The notes under the pieces were generated by a model. It worked only from the letters and a program-made list of their open reading frames with translations, searched no databases and was not told where the DNA came from. From Sediminibacterium sp. KACHI17 (GTDB taxonomy: Bacteria; Bacteroidota; Bacteroidia; Chitinophagales; Chitinophagaceae), in assembly GCF_040362915.1 (NCBI RefSeq), contig NZ_AP029612.1:1426001-1490000 (forward strand): a stretch of 64,000 nt of DNA, read 5' to 3'. Positions 9,428-18,711 of the stretch are shown in pieces. Within the stretch, counting starts at the first letter, position 1; every line of letters begins with the position of its first letter. Made by a program: the position numbers and the translations under genes.

Positions 9428-11071
9428 CTAAAACCTCCACACCACCCCCATTCTCCCTGAAAAATTCAACACTTCATTCCCAGGGATCAGGTAGTCATTG
9501 GGATTGTATTGAATGATCCACCATTGATAATTGTAAGAGCGGATCAATCCTGTTTGAGCGGAGATCAAGACCGGACCAATGGGCCAATCGAATTTGATGG
9601 TTCCGGCAAGATCCACCCAATGTCTTCGGAAATCTCCGATATATTCAAAAGCCAGATAATAAAAATCACTGTTATACCGAACGCGCTCAAATTGGAAACC
9701 GATACGTTTCAAACCTTTCACCCAGTTCAAAGCTAAGGTCTGGCTATTACTACCCGGACCAATCCCCGCACCCAAAGGCCTGCCCTTGTGCGTGTATCCA
9801 TGACGTACATATGGATGCGTATACCAACTATCCGGAGAGCGGATCAGCTCGGCAGTCGGAGCCTGCATTTGCGTAAACTCCGCCTGAAACTGAAGATGCG
9901 CATCCTTTCCAACTGTAAATAACTTGTTGATGCCGGCGACATAGGCACGACGATACGGTTCCGCCTGAACCACATTCCAAGGCAGCAGGGCCCTGTCTTT
10001 TCGACCAAATTCTACATAGAGCTCCGCCTTTTCTCTGGGCATTACATAGCGAACAAACATTGACCCCAAGGAAGCTTTTTTACCACTCTTTTCAGTACCC
10101 GTCAGTTTATTGCCAAAAAAGCCCTGCAAGGGCAGTACATCCAATGGATTAGACAGATCACGCTGATACAGATAAGAAGCTTTCGCCAAACCCACATACA
10201 AGCCTGGAGTCCATTTCGGATTCCAGCTCAATACCATCCCGGTCATATAACGATCCTGATCCGGTTTGGGCTGGTATACAAAAGCACCGTTGTAAACAGA
10301 ATTGATCCTGGGTGGTAAAATACCCGAAGCTTCCAAACGACCACCCACCATCTGCCCTTCAAAATTCCCAATGCGGGTACGGATGGGTTGATGTGTTTTC
10401 ACAGACCAGTGAACAAATCCCGGAGCATTGCTGCTCATCACCAACGCATTGCGAAACCCCGGCCCCCACCAAAGATTTTGACTCGAGATACCAAAAGCAA
10501 AATGTTGGGTACGGTATTCAATAAAAGATTGACCGGGCAACCAGCTGGTCTGATGTCCGCTTGCGTATTGCTGCGGAATATCGGCTGTATTCCAGAACCG
10601 ATAACGATCGGCCCAGGCCCTATTACCCATTTGTTGGGAGAAACCTTCATAGTCCAGGTTTTCAGCTGTGGTAAATTCAGGCGCTATTTGAAGATGAATG
10701 CGTTTACCCACTTTCGCATGCACGCCAAATGTTCCTAATACCTGATACCCACGCGAAGGCAATAAAGCACCACCATTCCACTCGTAGGGTTGTTGTTCAT
10801 GGTATTGAAAGGTCCATTGCAAAGGCACAAACCCTCCATCCAAAACCTTTGTTTTCCAACGTAGTGGCTTTTGAATAGCCATTAAAGAATCCAATGCCGC
10901 AACAGGAATTTGATTCGCATTCACCATCATAGAAGGCAATGCCACCCCATTCCCCCCAGCCAATTGCCCCACCCTTAACAGCTCTTTGAGCCTATCACTA
11001 TGCACTACTTGCGCCATAGCACCAGCAAGCACCCAACAACTCAAAAAAGTATAAACAAGTCTTTTCATCAT
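9428..11071 (-). CDS. capsule assembly Wzi family outer-membrane protein
   Basis: A 547-aa secreted barrel protein with a signal peptide of about 20 residues ending in AGAMAQ. The central segment SSQNLWWGPGFRNALVMSSN followed by APGFVHW is the most conserved strand pair of the Wzi family; flanking segments (HIGNFEGQ-like, SWNPKWTPGLYVGL) also fit. Wzi binds exported capsule polysaccharide at the outer membrane. Two adjacent ATG codons (11066-11071) can serve as start. The palindromic repeat begins at the base directly before them, so the 5' leader is repeat DNA. Paralogous to 11612-13117. Confidence 0.88.
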   Translation of the reverse strand: MMKRLVYTFLSCWVLAGAMAQVVHSDRLKELLRVGQLAGGNGVALPSMMVNANQIPVAALDSLMAIQKPLRWKTKVLDGGFVPLQWTFQYHEQQPYEWNGGALLPSRGYQVLGTFGVHAKVGKRIHLQIAPEFTTAENLDYEGFSQQMGNRAWADRYRFWNTADIPQQYASGHQTSWLPGQSFIEYRTQHFAFGISSQNLWWGPGFRNALVMSSNAPGFVHWSVKTHQPIRTRIGNFEGQMVGGRLEASGILPPRINSVYNGAFVYQPKPDQDRYMTGMVLSWNPKWTPGLYVGLAKASYLYQRDLSNPLDVLPLQGFFGNKLTGTEKSGKKASLGSMFVRYVMPREKAELYVEFGRKDRALLPWNVVQAEPYRRAYVAGINKLFTVGKDAHLQFQAEFTQMQAPTAELIRSPDSWYTHPYVRHGYTHKGRPLGAGIGPGSNSQTLALNWVKGLKRIGFQFERVRYNSDFYYLAFEYIGDFRRHWVDLAGTIKFDWPIGPVLISAQTGLIRSYNYQWWIIQYNPNDYLIPGNEVLNFSGRMGVVWRF

Positions 11072-11611
11072 GTCATCCCGACGCAGGAAGGATCTCCCAC
11101 CGCCGGCCTAATAGAACAAACCACATCAGGTGATCAGGTGATCGGGTAATCAGGTAATTAGGAAATCGGTAAAACCAAATCAGTTACCCTCATGTTCACG
11201 TCATCCCGACGCAGGAGGGATCTCCCACCTCCAACCTATTAGAACAAACCACATCAGGTGATCGGGTTATCGGGTAATCAGGTAATCGGGTAATTAGGTA
11301 ATCGGTAAACCCAAATCAGTTACCCTCATGTTCACGTCATCCCGACGAAGGAGGGATCTCCCACCTCCAACCTATTAGAACAAAACACATCAGGTGATCG
11401 GGAAATCAGGTAATCAGGTAATCAGTAAACCCAAATCAGTTACCATCCTATAAAGCGAATCCCGACGCAGGAGGGAGAAGTCAAAACATCCCCAAAAAGT
11501 CAGCAGATTTCTCAATCCCCCGCATCTAACTCGAAATCACGTCACCCTATCAAATCACCAAACCCAATAACCTGATTACCCGATCCCCCGATCACCCAAT
11601 CCCCCGATCAC
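11072..11611. repeat. three tandem copies of a ~130-bp composite repeat plus further fragments
   Basis: Units start at 11072, 11200 and 11336 (periods 128 and 136). Each begins GTCATCCCGACG(C/A)AGGA, passes through GGATCTCCCACC and an AACAAA(C/A)CACATCAGG segment, and ends with short-period ATCGGGTAATCAGG units and CAGTTACC. Further fragments fill 11450-11560. A C-rich short-period run (about 11565-11611) abuts the stop of the next Wzi gene and is inverted relative to the G-rich runs inside the units. No coding frame is supported. Confidence 0.85.
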
Positions 11612-13117
11612 CTACAACCTATACCCCCAACTCACCCCCACCAACACATTGATCCTATTCTTCCCCGGCTCCCATCCATATCCTGAAGAATGAATGATCT
11701 CAGCTTTGCCGTTGAAAAGCCATCTGTCTTTGGTCCATTGCGGGGCGAAACCAATACCCAGATCGGTCCATTGATACGTGCGGTTGACAGGATCTCTTTT
11801 GATCTGTTCGATAAAAAAGCCCAGTCTTTTTTGATCACGCACGAGTGTCATACTCGCATACACAGCATCTGCCCCAAAACCATAGATAGAACCCATGATC
11901 TGGTTATCATGTGTATAGCCTTCTTTTATAGAACCATGTTCATACCAATTACCCGCATTACGAACCATATAGTCCGGGGTTTGACTCATCTTGGTGATCT
12001 CAAAATTCAGATCGATCCAACGGTTCTCCCCACTTTGACGGATCAATTTCTTCACGCCGGCAATATGGGCTGCTGAATGACTGGTACCCAGTAAATAATC
12101 TCGCGTGTTGAGTTTATAGTCATTGTACCCGTATTCCAGGTAAAACTCGAAATGATTTTTAGGAAAGATCCAGCGCAGAAAAAAAGAAGCCACCTGATCA
12201 CGATCCAAGAGGTCTTCATTGGCCACATTCTTTTTTTGTGCTGCCAAAGCTAGTACAGGAAAGAAGCGCTCAAAATTACCTTGCGCTTTCACCGCAGAAT
12301 CGTTTGCAAAAGTTTGGATCACGCGGTTCAATCCCAGGTACAAACCCGGTATCCACTTGGGTTGATAGCTAACCGTTAATCCACTCAAAAAACGTTTTCG
12401 TTCGCCAAATTCAAGGTCTGCAACCTTGAGATGCCGATTCTCCATGGAACGATTCCCATCGGTCCGCAACCACCCACCCGTTACCTGCCATTCCAGGTGA
12501 CCGATCCCAATATTTTGAGGTCTTTTACTCCCTACAAAAAAATGTGCAAAGCCTGGCGCTTGATAAGTCATCAACAAACTATTCCGCACCCCCGGTCCCC
12601 ACCACTGATTGGCAGTAGACACACCTGCACGAAAACCCGCAGCGGTTAATTGTAAGGTCGATTGACCAGGATAAATTCTTTGAAAAGATTTTCCGCTATT
12701 ATATCCAAAAGAAGAAGTAGCAGCATAATTCGCATTCGCTGCCCAAACCAACTCCGGCGCCAACTGCGCCTCCAAGAATCCTGCTTTCATTTGTAATCCA
12801 CCACTCAATCGCGTCTGTAACCCTTTGGCAGCGATCAGGGATCCATCATTCACACTAAAAGGATGACTACTCGTAAACACCGTCGTCATCGCCAAAGGCA
12901 ACACCCGAACCACAGGTTTTTGCAAAGTACCCTGTTGTAATACAGTATCCCCCTGCAAAGCCATCGACCGAATCGCAAAACTTTTCCTTGCATTGCCCCT
13001 ACCCATCAACTGCTCACGACGCAACTGTTCATCCTGCATGATCGCAACATCAAATGTCTGCGCCATAGAAGAGCGAACAAGGAAGAAAACGAGAAGGGAG
13101 AAAATGAATTTATGCAT
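11612..13117 (-). CDS. capsule assembly Wzi family outer-membrane protein (paralogue)
   Basis: A 501-aa secreted barrel protein with signal peptide MHKFIFSLLVFFLVRSSMAQ. The conserved Wzi strand is present as STANQWWGPGVRNSLLMTYQ followed by APGFAHFF. The order of later strands (SYQPKWIPGLYLGLNR, YIEYGYND-like, GYTHDNQIMG) parallels the gene at 9428, so the two are ancient duplicates. It has its own 5' region, because repeats separate it from its neighbour. The substrate glycan is unknown. Confidence 0.88.
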   Translation of the reverse strand: MHKFIFSLLVFFLVRSSMAQTFDVAIMQDEQLRREQLMGRGNARKSFAIRSMALQGDTVLQQGTLQKPVVRVLPLAMTTVFTSSHPFSVNDGSLIAAKGLQTRLSGGLQMKAGFLEAQLAPELVWAANANYAATSSFGYNSGKSFQRIYPGQSTLQLTAAGFRAGVSTANQWWGPGVRNSLLMTYQAPGFAHFFVGSKRPQNIGIGHLEWQVTGGWLRTDGNRSMENRHLKVADLEFGERKRFLSGLTVSYQPKWIPGLYLGLNRVIQTFANDSAVKAQGNFERFFPVLALAAQKKNVANEDLLDRDQVASFFLRWIFPKNHFEFYLEYGYNDYKLNTRDYLLGTSHSAAHIAGVKKLIRQSGENRWIDLNFEITKMSQTPDYMVRNAGNWYEHGSIKEGYTHDNQIMGSIYGFGADAVYASMTLVRDQKRLGFFIEQIKRDPVNRTYQWTDLGIGFAPQWTKDRWLFNGKAEIIHSSGYGWEPGKNRINVLVGVSWGYRL

Positions 13118-13167
13118 AAGTAAGTGAGTAGTGAATAGTCAGTAGTAAGTATAAATGGTTATGAGTG

Positions 13168-13695
13168 ATTCTTCGTTGCAGATTATAACCTTCGGTTATG
13201 AATGCTCCTCAGAAGGACACGACAATTAAAGTAAGAACCGGTGAAGAGGATTGGCAAAGCCAATCCTCTTCACTATTTTTTCTACCACCCCTCGTCACCC
13301 GGAGGAGTCTTCCGACGACCAGTCGGAAATGACGACGAAGGGCCATACACAATTGTAAGTAGCCTTATTAATTTTATGCAAATCTTACTCTCCCGTATAA
13401 TCTCCAAAAGAACGGCGCGCTTGCTAAACAAACGAACGCAAAGAGACTCACAATCCTGGCCTTAGAAAAAAAGCGTAAAGAAATTCATGTAATGGAGCGT
13501 TAAGCAATGGATGATGTTTGGCCATGTTCAAAAGCTGAAGGGCAGCTTCGCTCAATCTATGTTCAAACGCTTGGCTTTAGACTTCATCCATTGTAGCGCA
13601 ATGGAATGAATTTTAGCTTTTTTTCTAGAGCCTTGATTTTTTTGTTACTTTTTTTATCAAGAAAAAAAGTAAACGGAGACTTGCAGTCTTCAAAA
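13168..13695. repeat. ~0.5-kb duplicated intergenic element, copy 1
   Basis: Nearly identical to 14294-14815, sharing ACACGACAA(T/C)TAAAGTAAGA, a GTGAAGAGGATTGGC hairpin, GTCTTCCGACGACCAGTC, and a long block from about 13461 to 13690. The last block has imperfect terminal arms (AATGGAGCGTTAAGCAATGG against CCATTGTAGCGCAATGG) around CTTCGCTCAATCTATG. It ends in a T-rich/A-rich pair (TTACTTTTTTTATCAAG, AAAAAAAGTAAA) common between Bacteroidota genes. The start is a decayed version of the perfect hairpin that opens copy 2. No ORF is shared by the two copies, so this is structural DNA or a non-coding RNA element. Confidence 0.85.
13241..13273 (+). other. perfect 15-bp hairpin followed by T-run
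   Basis: GTGAAGAGGATTGGC, loop AAA, and its exact complement, followed by TATTTTTT. It has intrinsic-terminator form on the + strand, but no + strand gene precedes it. An identical copy lies at 14368-14400, so it belongs to the duplicated element. Confidence 0.7.
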
Positions 13696-13710
13696 TCACT
13701 ATTAAAAAAA

Positions 13711-14199
13711 TTATCTCCCATAATCATCCTGCACCCTCACAATATCCTCTTCATCCGAAGGATGTTCTCCATCAGTGTGTTGCCAAAATTCAGCCACCAC
13801 GCCCCAATCATCCAATCCGATCAACCGATGTCTTTCCCCTTGACGCAAAATAATTTCATCCCCCACATTCAGTGTATGAATTTCGCCTTCTGCATCGGTA
13901 TCACTGGTCATTACAGCCACCTTCCCTTCAACAACCCTCCAGCGTTCCGCTCTTCGATGATGGTACTGCCAGGATAACCGTGCTCCGGGTTTCACCACCA
14001 ATATTTTAGGGCTTAATTTACCGGCAATACGTAATCCATCCACAGATAACCCATTAAAAAATCGATTGGCAAATATTTGTGCTTGTGATTCCTCAATCAC
14101 AAAGAAACCACCCCAAGGTCTGTTAAAATCATAACTGTCAATCACAAACCCATTGGATTCAAGACTCAATAAAATTTTGTCAAAAATGCTTGTTCCCAT
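13711..14199 (-). CDS. cupin protein resembling the mannose-6-phosphate isomerase C-terminal domain
   Basis: A 162-aa single-domain cupin. The barrel carries metal-site motifs: KPGARLSWQYHHRRAERWRV (about 91-110; the H-H and E are the usual ligands) and GDEIILRQGERHRL (about 131-144; second His). This matches the type II phosphomannose isomerase cupin, where the motif is Q-x-H-x-H-R-x-E-x-W. Stand-alone cupins of this type occur in sugar-nucleotide clusters, but isomerase activity cannot be assumed. The N-terminal 60 residues (YDFNRPWGGFFVIEESQAQ) are also shared by this cupin group. It sits alone between two copies of a duplicated element, so it may be a cassette. Confidence 0.8.
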   Translation of the reverse strand: MGTSIFDKILLSLESNGFVIDSYDFNRPWGGFFVIEESQAQIFANRFFNGLSVDGLRIAGKLSPKILVVKPGARLSWQYHHRRAERWRVVEGKVAVMTSDTDAEGEIHTLNVGDEIILRQGERHRLIGLDDWGVVAEFWQHTDGEHPSDEEDIVRVQDDYGR

Positions 14200-14293
14200 A
14201 AAAAAATAGAATGATTGATCTCTGATTGAATATCAAAATAAAAACATGTATGCGCTAGCACAGGTGGTGATGTCACACCAAAAACCAAAGAAA

Positions 14294-14342
14294 ATTCTTC
14301 GTCGCAGATCATAACCTTCGGTTATGATCTGCGACGAAGAAT
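14294..14342. other. perfect 23-bp inverted repeat
   Basis: Left arm ATTCTTCGTCGCAGATCATAACC (given here only as its first and last bases: ATTCTTCGTC to ATCATAACC), loop TTC, and an exact 23-base complement ending at 14342. A decayed version starts copy 1 at 13168. There is no T-run, so it is not a canonical terminator. It may be an element end or a processing or binding site. Confidence 0.85.
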
Positions 14343-14815
14343 AACACGACAACTAAAGTAAGAACCGGTGAAGAGGATTGGCAAAGCCAATCCTCTTCAC
14401 TATTTTTTCTACCGCCCCTCGTCACCCTAAGGAGTCTTCCGACGACCAGTCAGAAATGACGACGAAGGGCCATATACAATTGTAAGTAGCCTTATTAATT
14501 TTATGCAAATCTTACTCTCCAGTATAATCTCCAAAAGAACGGCGCGTTGGTGGACAAACGCACGTGACTATACTCTCCACCTCGGCCTTAGAAAAAAAGC
14601 GTAAAGAAATTCATGTAATGGAGCGTTAAGCAATGGATGATGTTTGGCCATGTTCAAAAGCTGAAGGGCAGCTTCGCTCAATCTATGTTCAAACGCTTGG
14701 CTTTAGACTTCATCCATTGTAGCGCAATGGAATGAATTTTAGCTTTTTTTCTAGAGCCTTGATTTTTTTGTTACTTTTTTTATCAAGAAAAAAAGTAAAC
14801 GGAGACTTACAGTCT
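14294..14815. repeat. ~0.5-kb duplicated intergenic element, copy 2
   Basis: Second copy of the element at 13168-13695, in the same orientation. It keeps the perfect opening hairpin, the 15-bp hairpin at 14368-14400 and the long terminal block. Differences include a small substituted segment around 14542-14582 (GTTGGTGGACAAACGCACGT). It lies between the cupin start and the 3' end of the 31-kb operon. No gene is seen in 14200-14856. Confidence 0.85.
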
Positions 14816-14856
14816 ACAAAACATATTACAAACGAAGTATCTATAGAAAAGAAAAA

Positions 14857-16788
14857 TTAGCTAATCTTCATCGCAATAACTTCAGCATTATTGCTATTAT
14901 CCAATTGCTCAAACACAGAATTATTACTAATAAATTCAGGAACCAACTGCTTCATTTTAGCCACCATTTCCATGGTTCCTTTTCTTTGTTTCGCCAATTG
15001 AATCAAGGTATTGAAGTCCTGATGAAGGGTATCAAATTGAATATTCCGCACTTTAGCGATCATGATCTTCTCATGATAGGTAGGCAGTGTATTTTCAGAA
15101 TCCATTAATAACTCTTCATAGAGTTTCTCACCGGGACGCAACCCACTATATTTGATCTCAATATCAATACCCGGTACATACCCATACAAACGAATCATTT
15201 TCTTAGCAAGGTCAACAATCGGTACAGGCTTACCCATATCGAATACAAAGATCTCACCTCCGCTCCCCATACTACCCGCTTCAAGCACCAGCTGACAAGC
15301 TTCCGGTATGGTCATAAAGAAACGGGTGATATTCGGATGGGTAACCGTCACCGGTCCACCTTTTTCAATTTGTTCTTTAAAGCGAATGATCACAGACCCA
15401 TTAGAGCCTAGAACATTTCCAAAACGAGTGGTAATGAACTTGGTGAACTTCTCTTTATCCCCTGAGTTCGCTGCAGAATGATACAAGGATTGTACATAAC
15501 ACTCTGCCAAACGCTTAGAAGCGCCCATTACGTTCGTTGGGTTTACCGCTTTATCAGTAGATACCATCACAAAACGAAGTACATGGTGCTTAACAGAAAG
15601 ATCCGCAATGATCTTGGTACCCATAACATTCGTCAAAATAGCTTCTGACGGACAAAGTTCCATCATCGGCACATGTTTATAAGCAGCTGCATGGTATACA
15701 TAATGCGGCTCATACATCGCAAACATTTCCTGCATCCGCTCCTCATTGGTAACATCGCCCAAATAAGGAATACAGGCTGTACTAGCATTCATCTCCTGTA
15801 ATTCCAATTCCAAATGATGCAAGGGCGTTTCAGCCTGATCACAGAGAATAATGGTATGTGGCTGAAAACGTAATAATTGACGAACGATCTCACTACCGAT
15901 TGAACCCGCAGCACCTGTTACCAATACGCGCTTACCTTTTACCTGATTGCCGATCTCTTCATTATTGATACGAATCGGCTCTCTTTCTAAAAGATTTTCA
16001 ATCTTAATGGTTTGCAACTGACGGGCAGAGAATTCACCATTGATCCACTTATCCAAAGGAGGTACATTCAATACCTTGATATCATGATCCAGACAGAAAT
16101 CTACTAATTCATTTTTTTTCGCCGGAGTAATGGTGAAAGCCGCAAGAATAATTTCATCAATCTTTTGACCCAATGTGAGTGTCTGTAGATCTAATGTGTG
16201 ATGTATTTTAATCCCATCCACTACCTTACCCACCTTACGCATATCATCATCCACAAAAGCAATGACGGTTACATTCGAAGTCGCATCATGTTCTAACACT
16301 CTTTTTGTTGCGAAACCTGCCTCACCCGCTCCATAAATAATGACCGTCTTACGATCCATTTTGTAGTTGCGTAGATAGGCAAACACATATTTTACAATAA
16401 CTCGGTAGGAGATTAGGAATAAAAAGCTAAATAAACCATAAATGATCAACGTAACATTGGGAAATGCCAACGCTCCACCTCCGGTATTAGCAGAAACCAG
16501 CCCTATAAAAAATAAAACAGAAGTGGTCATCAGAATCGCATAACAAATCCTAAGTGCATCTTGTATACCCGTGTAACGAATAATACCGGCATAAGTCCTA
16601 AAATTGATAAATACAATTGAGTTGATTAATAAAAGTATCAATACATTGCCACTCAATGCCTGCCAATCTAATGCTTCTACAGATAGATTATATCTAACCA
16701 AATGGGCAAATACCATTGCAAAAGCGCAGATGGCAGAGTCAATCAGGAATATAATCCATCGAGGAACTATATTGATTTTCTGAAACAT
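14857..16788 (-). CDS. membrane-bound UDP-HexNAc 4,6-dehydratase (WbpM/PglF/CapD type)
   Basis: A 643-aa enzyme with four N-terminal membrane helices (about residues 10-135), a first Rossmann domain (GAGEAG, 153-158) and a catalytic extended SDR domain (TGAAGSIG, 291-298; STDKAVNPTNVMGASKR, 410-426). In the active site the SDR tyrosine is replaced by Met421 (MGASK, Lys425), as is characteristic of WbpM-type dehydratases. They convert UDP-GlcNAc to UDP-4-keto-6-deoxy-GlcNAc. The 4-ketoreductase-like gene at 17809 and the WbpL-like transferase at 16795 complete the pathway to a lipid-linked QuiNAc or FucNAc. It is the last gene of the operon, with base composition closer to the chromosome than its upstream neighbours. 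Confidence 0.93.
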   Translation of the reverse strand: MFQKINIVPRWIIFLIDSAICAFAMVFAHLVRYNLSVEALDWQALSGNVLILLLINSIVFINFRTYAGIIRYTGIQDALRICYAILMTTSVLFFIGLVSANTGGGALAFPNVTLIIYGLFSFLFLISYRVIVKYVFAYLRNYKMDRKTVIIYGAGEAGFATKRVLEHDATSNVTVIAFVDDDMRKVGKVVDGIKIHHTLDLQTLTLGQKIDEIILAAFTITPAKKNELVDFCLDHDIKVLNVPPLDKWINGEFSARQLQTIKIENLLEREPIRINNEEIGNQVKGKRVLVTGAAGSIGSEIVRQLLRFQPHTIILCDQAETPLHHLELELQEMNASTACIPYLGDVTNEERMQEMFAMYEPHYVYHAAAYKHVPMMELCPSEAILTNVMGTKIIADLSVKHHVLRFVMVSTDKAVNPTNVMGASKRLAECYVQSLYHSAANSGDKEKFTKFITTRFGNVLGSNGSVIIRFKEQIEKGGPVTVTHPNITRFFMTIPEACQLVLEAGSMGSGGEIFVFDMGKPVPIVDLAKKMIRLYGYVPGIDIEIKYSGLRPGEKLYEELLMDSENTLPTYHEKIMIAKVRNIQFDTLHQDFNTLIQLAKQRKGTMEMVAKMKQLVPEFISNNSVFEQLDNSNNAEVIAMKIS

Positions 16789-16794
16789 AAACAG

Positions 16795-17796
16795 TTAAGC
16801 TGGATTATAAGTAACAAATAAGCGCTTATGACCTTCAAATCTAAATCTAAATATAGTATATATAATAGTAAAAGCCAATAATACTAATAAACTAACCCAA
16901 ATTTGACCGGTTATATAACTATATACTACAGATATATTTAATAACAACTGCACTGCAGCAAATAATATACTCACTTGAATGTGTGTCCACCTTGCCTCGT
17001 TAGCCAAATATTGATAAAAATGCGACCGATGAGCCTCCAATAATTTTTCTCGTCTTAAAATTCGACAAAAGATTGTAAAAGCAGTATCTATAAAATAAAT
17101 TCCGACAGAAGCAACCCAAATAAAGGTGCCAGTTTGTTTTATTAAGCTTACCAAAAGAAAAAATATTATAAAAGCCATAGAAACACTACCAACATCTCCT
17201 GCAAAACAGAGTGCATTTTTTCTCATATTGTAAAAGGAGAAAGCAAACAATGCTGCTAAGACTGAAAGAAAGAATAAATCTGGAACAATAACAATAACAT
17301 ATTGATTTATCCAAAATAAAAAACCTATTGTAACAAATGAATATAAAGCCGTAATGCCATTAATTCCATCCATAAAATTGTACACGTTAAGCAGAGCAAT
17401 AGAAAAAAGAAAACAAACTATGGATACAACCGAAAGCAAGCTCATTCCCATAGAAAAAATAGTGAAGACTATAATTACAATTTGAGAAAAGAGTCTAAAA
17501 ACACTACTAAGACCTTTCAAATCATCTAAATAACTTATATAACTTACTAAAACTAATGAAATCGAGAATTCTATATAATTTGGAAATTGCTTAAAACAAA
17601 TCGATGCAAAACAAACTATTGGAAAAATAATTCCTCCTCCTCGTATTGTTATCTTTCCGTGGGAACTTCGCTGATTTGGGATATCTAAGATTTTATAAAA
17701 CTTTGCAAAATGATATATATATAAATATTCAAATAAGAAAGAAATGCTTATTGAAAAAACAAAAAAAAGAATTTTAAAATAAAAAGTATTATCCAC
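16795..17796 (-). CDS. WecA/WbpL-like polyprenyl-phosphate HexNAc-1-phosphate transferase
   Basis: A 333-aa polytopic membrane protein of the MraY/WecA superfamily. Key motifs: PNQRSSHGKITIRGGG (40-55), the Mg-binding pair in YLDDLKG (D91, D92), NFMDGINGI (140-148), FAGDVGS (about 198-204), and AHRSHFYQ near residue 265, the family's cytoplasmic HxxHxxQ-like loop. It would load a UDP-HexNAc derivative on undecaprenyl phosphate. Neighbouring WbpM- and WbpV-like genes argue for a 6-deoxy-HexNAc as first sugar, as described for P. aeruginosa WbpL. It is strikingly AT-rich. Confidence 0.92.
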   Translation of the reverse strand: MDNTFYFKILFFVFSISISFLFEYLYIYHFAKFYKILDIPNQRSSHGKITIRGGGIIFPIVCFASICFKQFPNYIEFSISLVLVSYISYLDDLKGLSSVFRLFSQIVIIVFTIFSMGMSLLSVVSIVCFLFSIALLNVYNFMDGINGITALYSFVTIGFLFWINQYVIVIVPDLFFLSVLAALFAFSFYNMRKNALCFAGDVGSVSMAFIIFFLLVSLIKQTGTFIWVASVGIYFIDTAFTIFCRILRREKLLEAHRSHFYQYLANEARWTHIQVSILFAAVQLLLNISVVYSYITGQIWVSLLVLLAFTIIYTIFRFRFEGHKRLFVTYNPA

Positions 17797-17808
17797 TAAC
17801 CGATTGAA

Positions 17809-18711
17809 TTAATAATTGAAATTTAAATCTTTACATTCTAATATTGGTTTAGATTCCCACAAAAGTTCTTTACGAGCTTTTGTGTCATCAAAAGTCAATG
17901 TATGACTAATTTTTTGAAGCTTACTACTATTGAGAGGAAACCGATCGCCGATTATATCACCCACGCAAGAAGCTATCTTAGCGAACACCAATGGAATTGA
18001 GTAAGGTTCAGATTTACCTAAGCTTTTTGCAAGATAATTTGAAAATTCACTAATACTTGGATGATATCCATCAGTTAGATTAAATATGCCTTCTTTGTCT
18101 TTTAAATGTGGCAAAAGTTTTGCCACATCAGTGGCCAAAACCATACTTTTCTTAGCAGTACCGTTCCCAATTTTAAAAAATCTACCTTTTTTTAAAGCTT
18201 CAACAAGAGTCCTAATATTTCCAGGTGCGTTATTACCAACTACAAGAGGCAATCGAAGTATTACGCAATTAACATTATTTTCTTTGCACCATTTTATGGT
18301 AATTCTTTCAGCTTCAAGCTTGCTCAGACCGTAAGGATCTTGACATCGCAAATCATGAGTTTCATCAATGCATTCACCCTCAATAGCCCCATATACACTC
18401 ACTGAACTTATGAACACAAAAGTATTTGGTGGTACTTTACTAAGTTCGATACTTTTCAAGAGGTTGTAAGTATAATTTGCATTGACCTCAAAAAAGGTAT
18501 TTATGTCTACCTCTTTGGGCGATAAAATATGTGCCATACCTGCACAGTGAACAAAGACATCGACTTTTGGTAAATCTAAACTCTCTGTTCGAAAATCATA
18601 GATAATATCAGATTTTTTACGGCCGATTGTAATTACTTCATTATTGTTTTTTAGTTCTTGATACAGAATGCCACCTAAAAAACCAGTTTTACCAGTAAGT
18701 GCTAGTCTCAT
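17809..18711 (-). CDS. NAD-dependent 4-ketoreductase/epimerase (WbpV/QnlA-like SDR)
   Basis: An extended SDR of 300 aa. The start at 18711 is preferred because MRLALTGKTGFLGG begins the Rossmann fold directly and its ATG overlaps the stop of the preceding flippase gene as ATGA; a longer in-frame start (18759) would add 16 unrelated residues. Motifs: GKTGFLG for NAD(P), FISSVSVYG with the catalytic serine, and DPYGLSK with the YxxxK pair. Homologues such as WbpV reduce UDP-4-keto-6-deoxy-HexNAc, and the neighbouring WbpM/WbpL-like genes support that role. Hexose 4-epimerase activity is the main alternative. Confidence 0.85.
   Translation of the reverse strand: MRLALTGKTGFLGGILYQELKNNNEVITIGRKKSDIIYDFRTESLDLPKVDVFVHCAGMAHILSPKEVDINTFFEVNANYTYNLLKSIELSKVPPNTFVFISSVSVYGAIEGECIDETHDLRCQDPYGLSKLEAERITIKWCKENNVNCVILRLPLVVGNNAPGNIRTLVEALKKGRFFKIGNGTAKKSMVLATDVAKLLPHLKDKEGIFNLTDGYHPSISEFSNYLAKSLGKSEPYSIPLVFAKIASCVGDIIGDRFPLNSSKLQKISHTLTFDDTKARKELLWESKPILECKDLNFNY

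Noticed and set aside
13241..13273. Intrinsic terminator
   Set aside because: It has terminator shape on the + strand, but there is no upstream + strand gene and the same hairpin occurs in copy 2 of the element; kept only as a structural feature.
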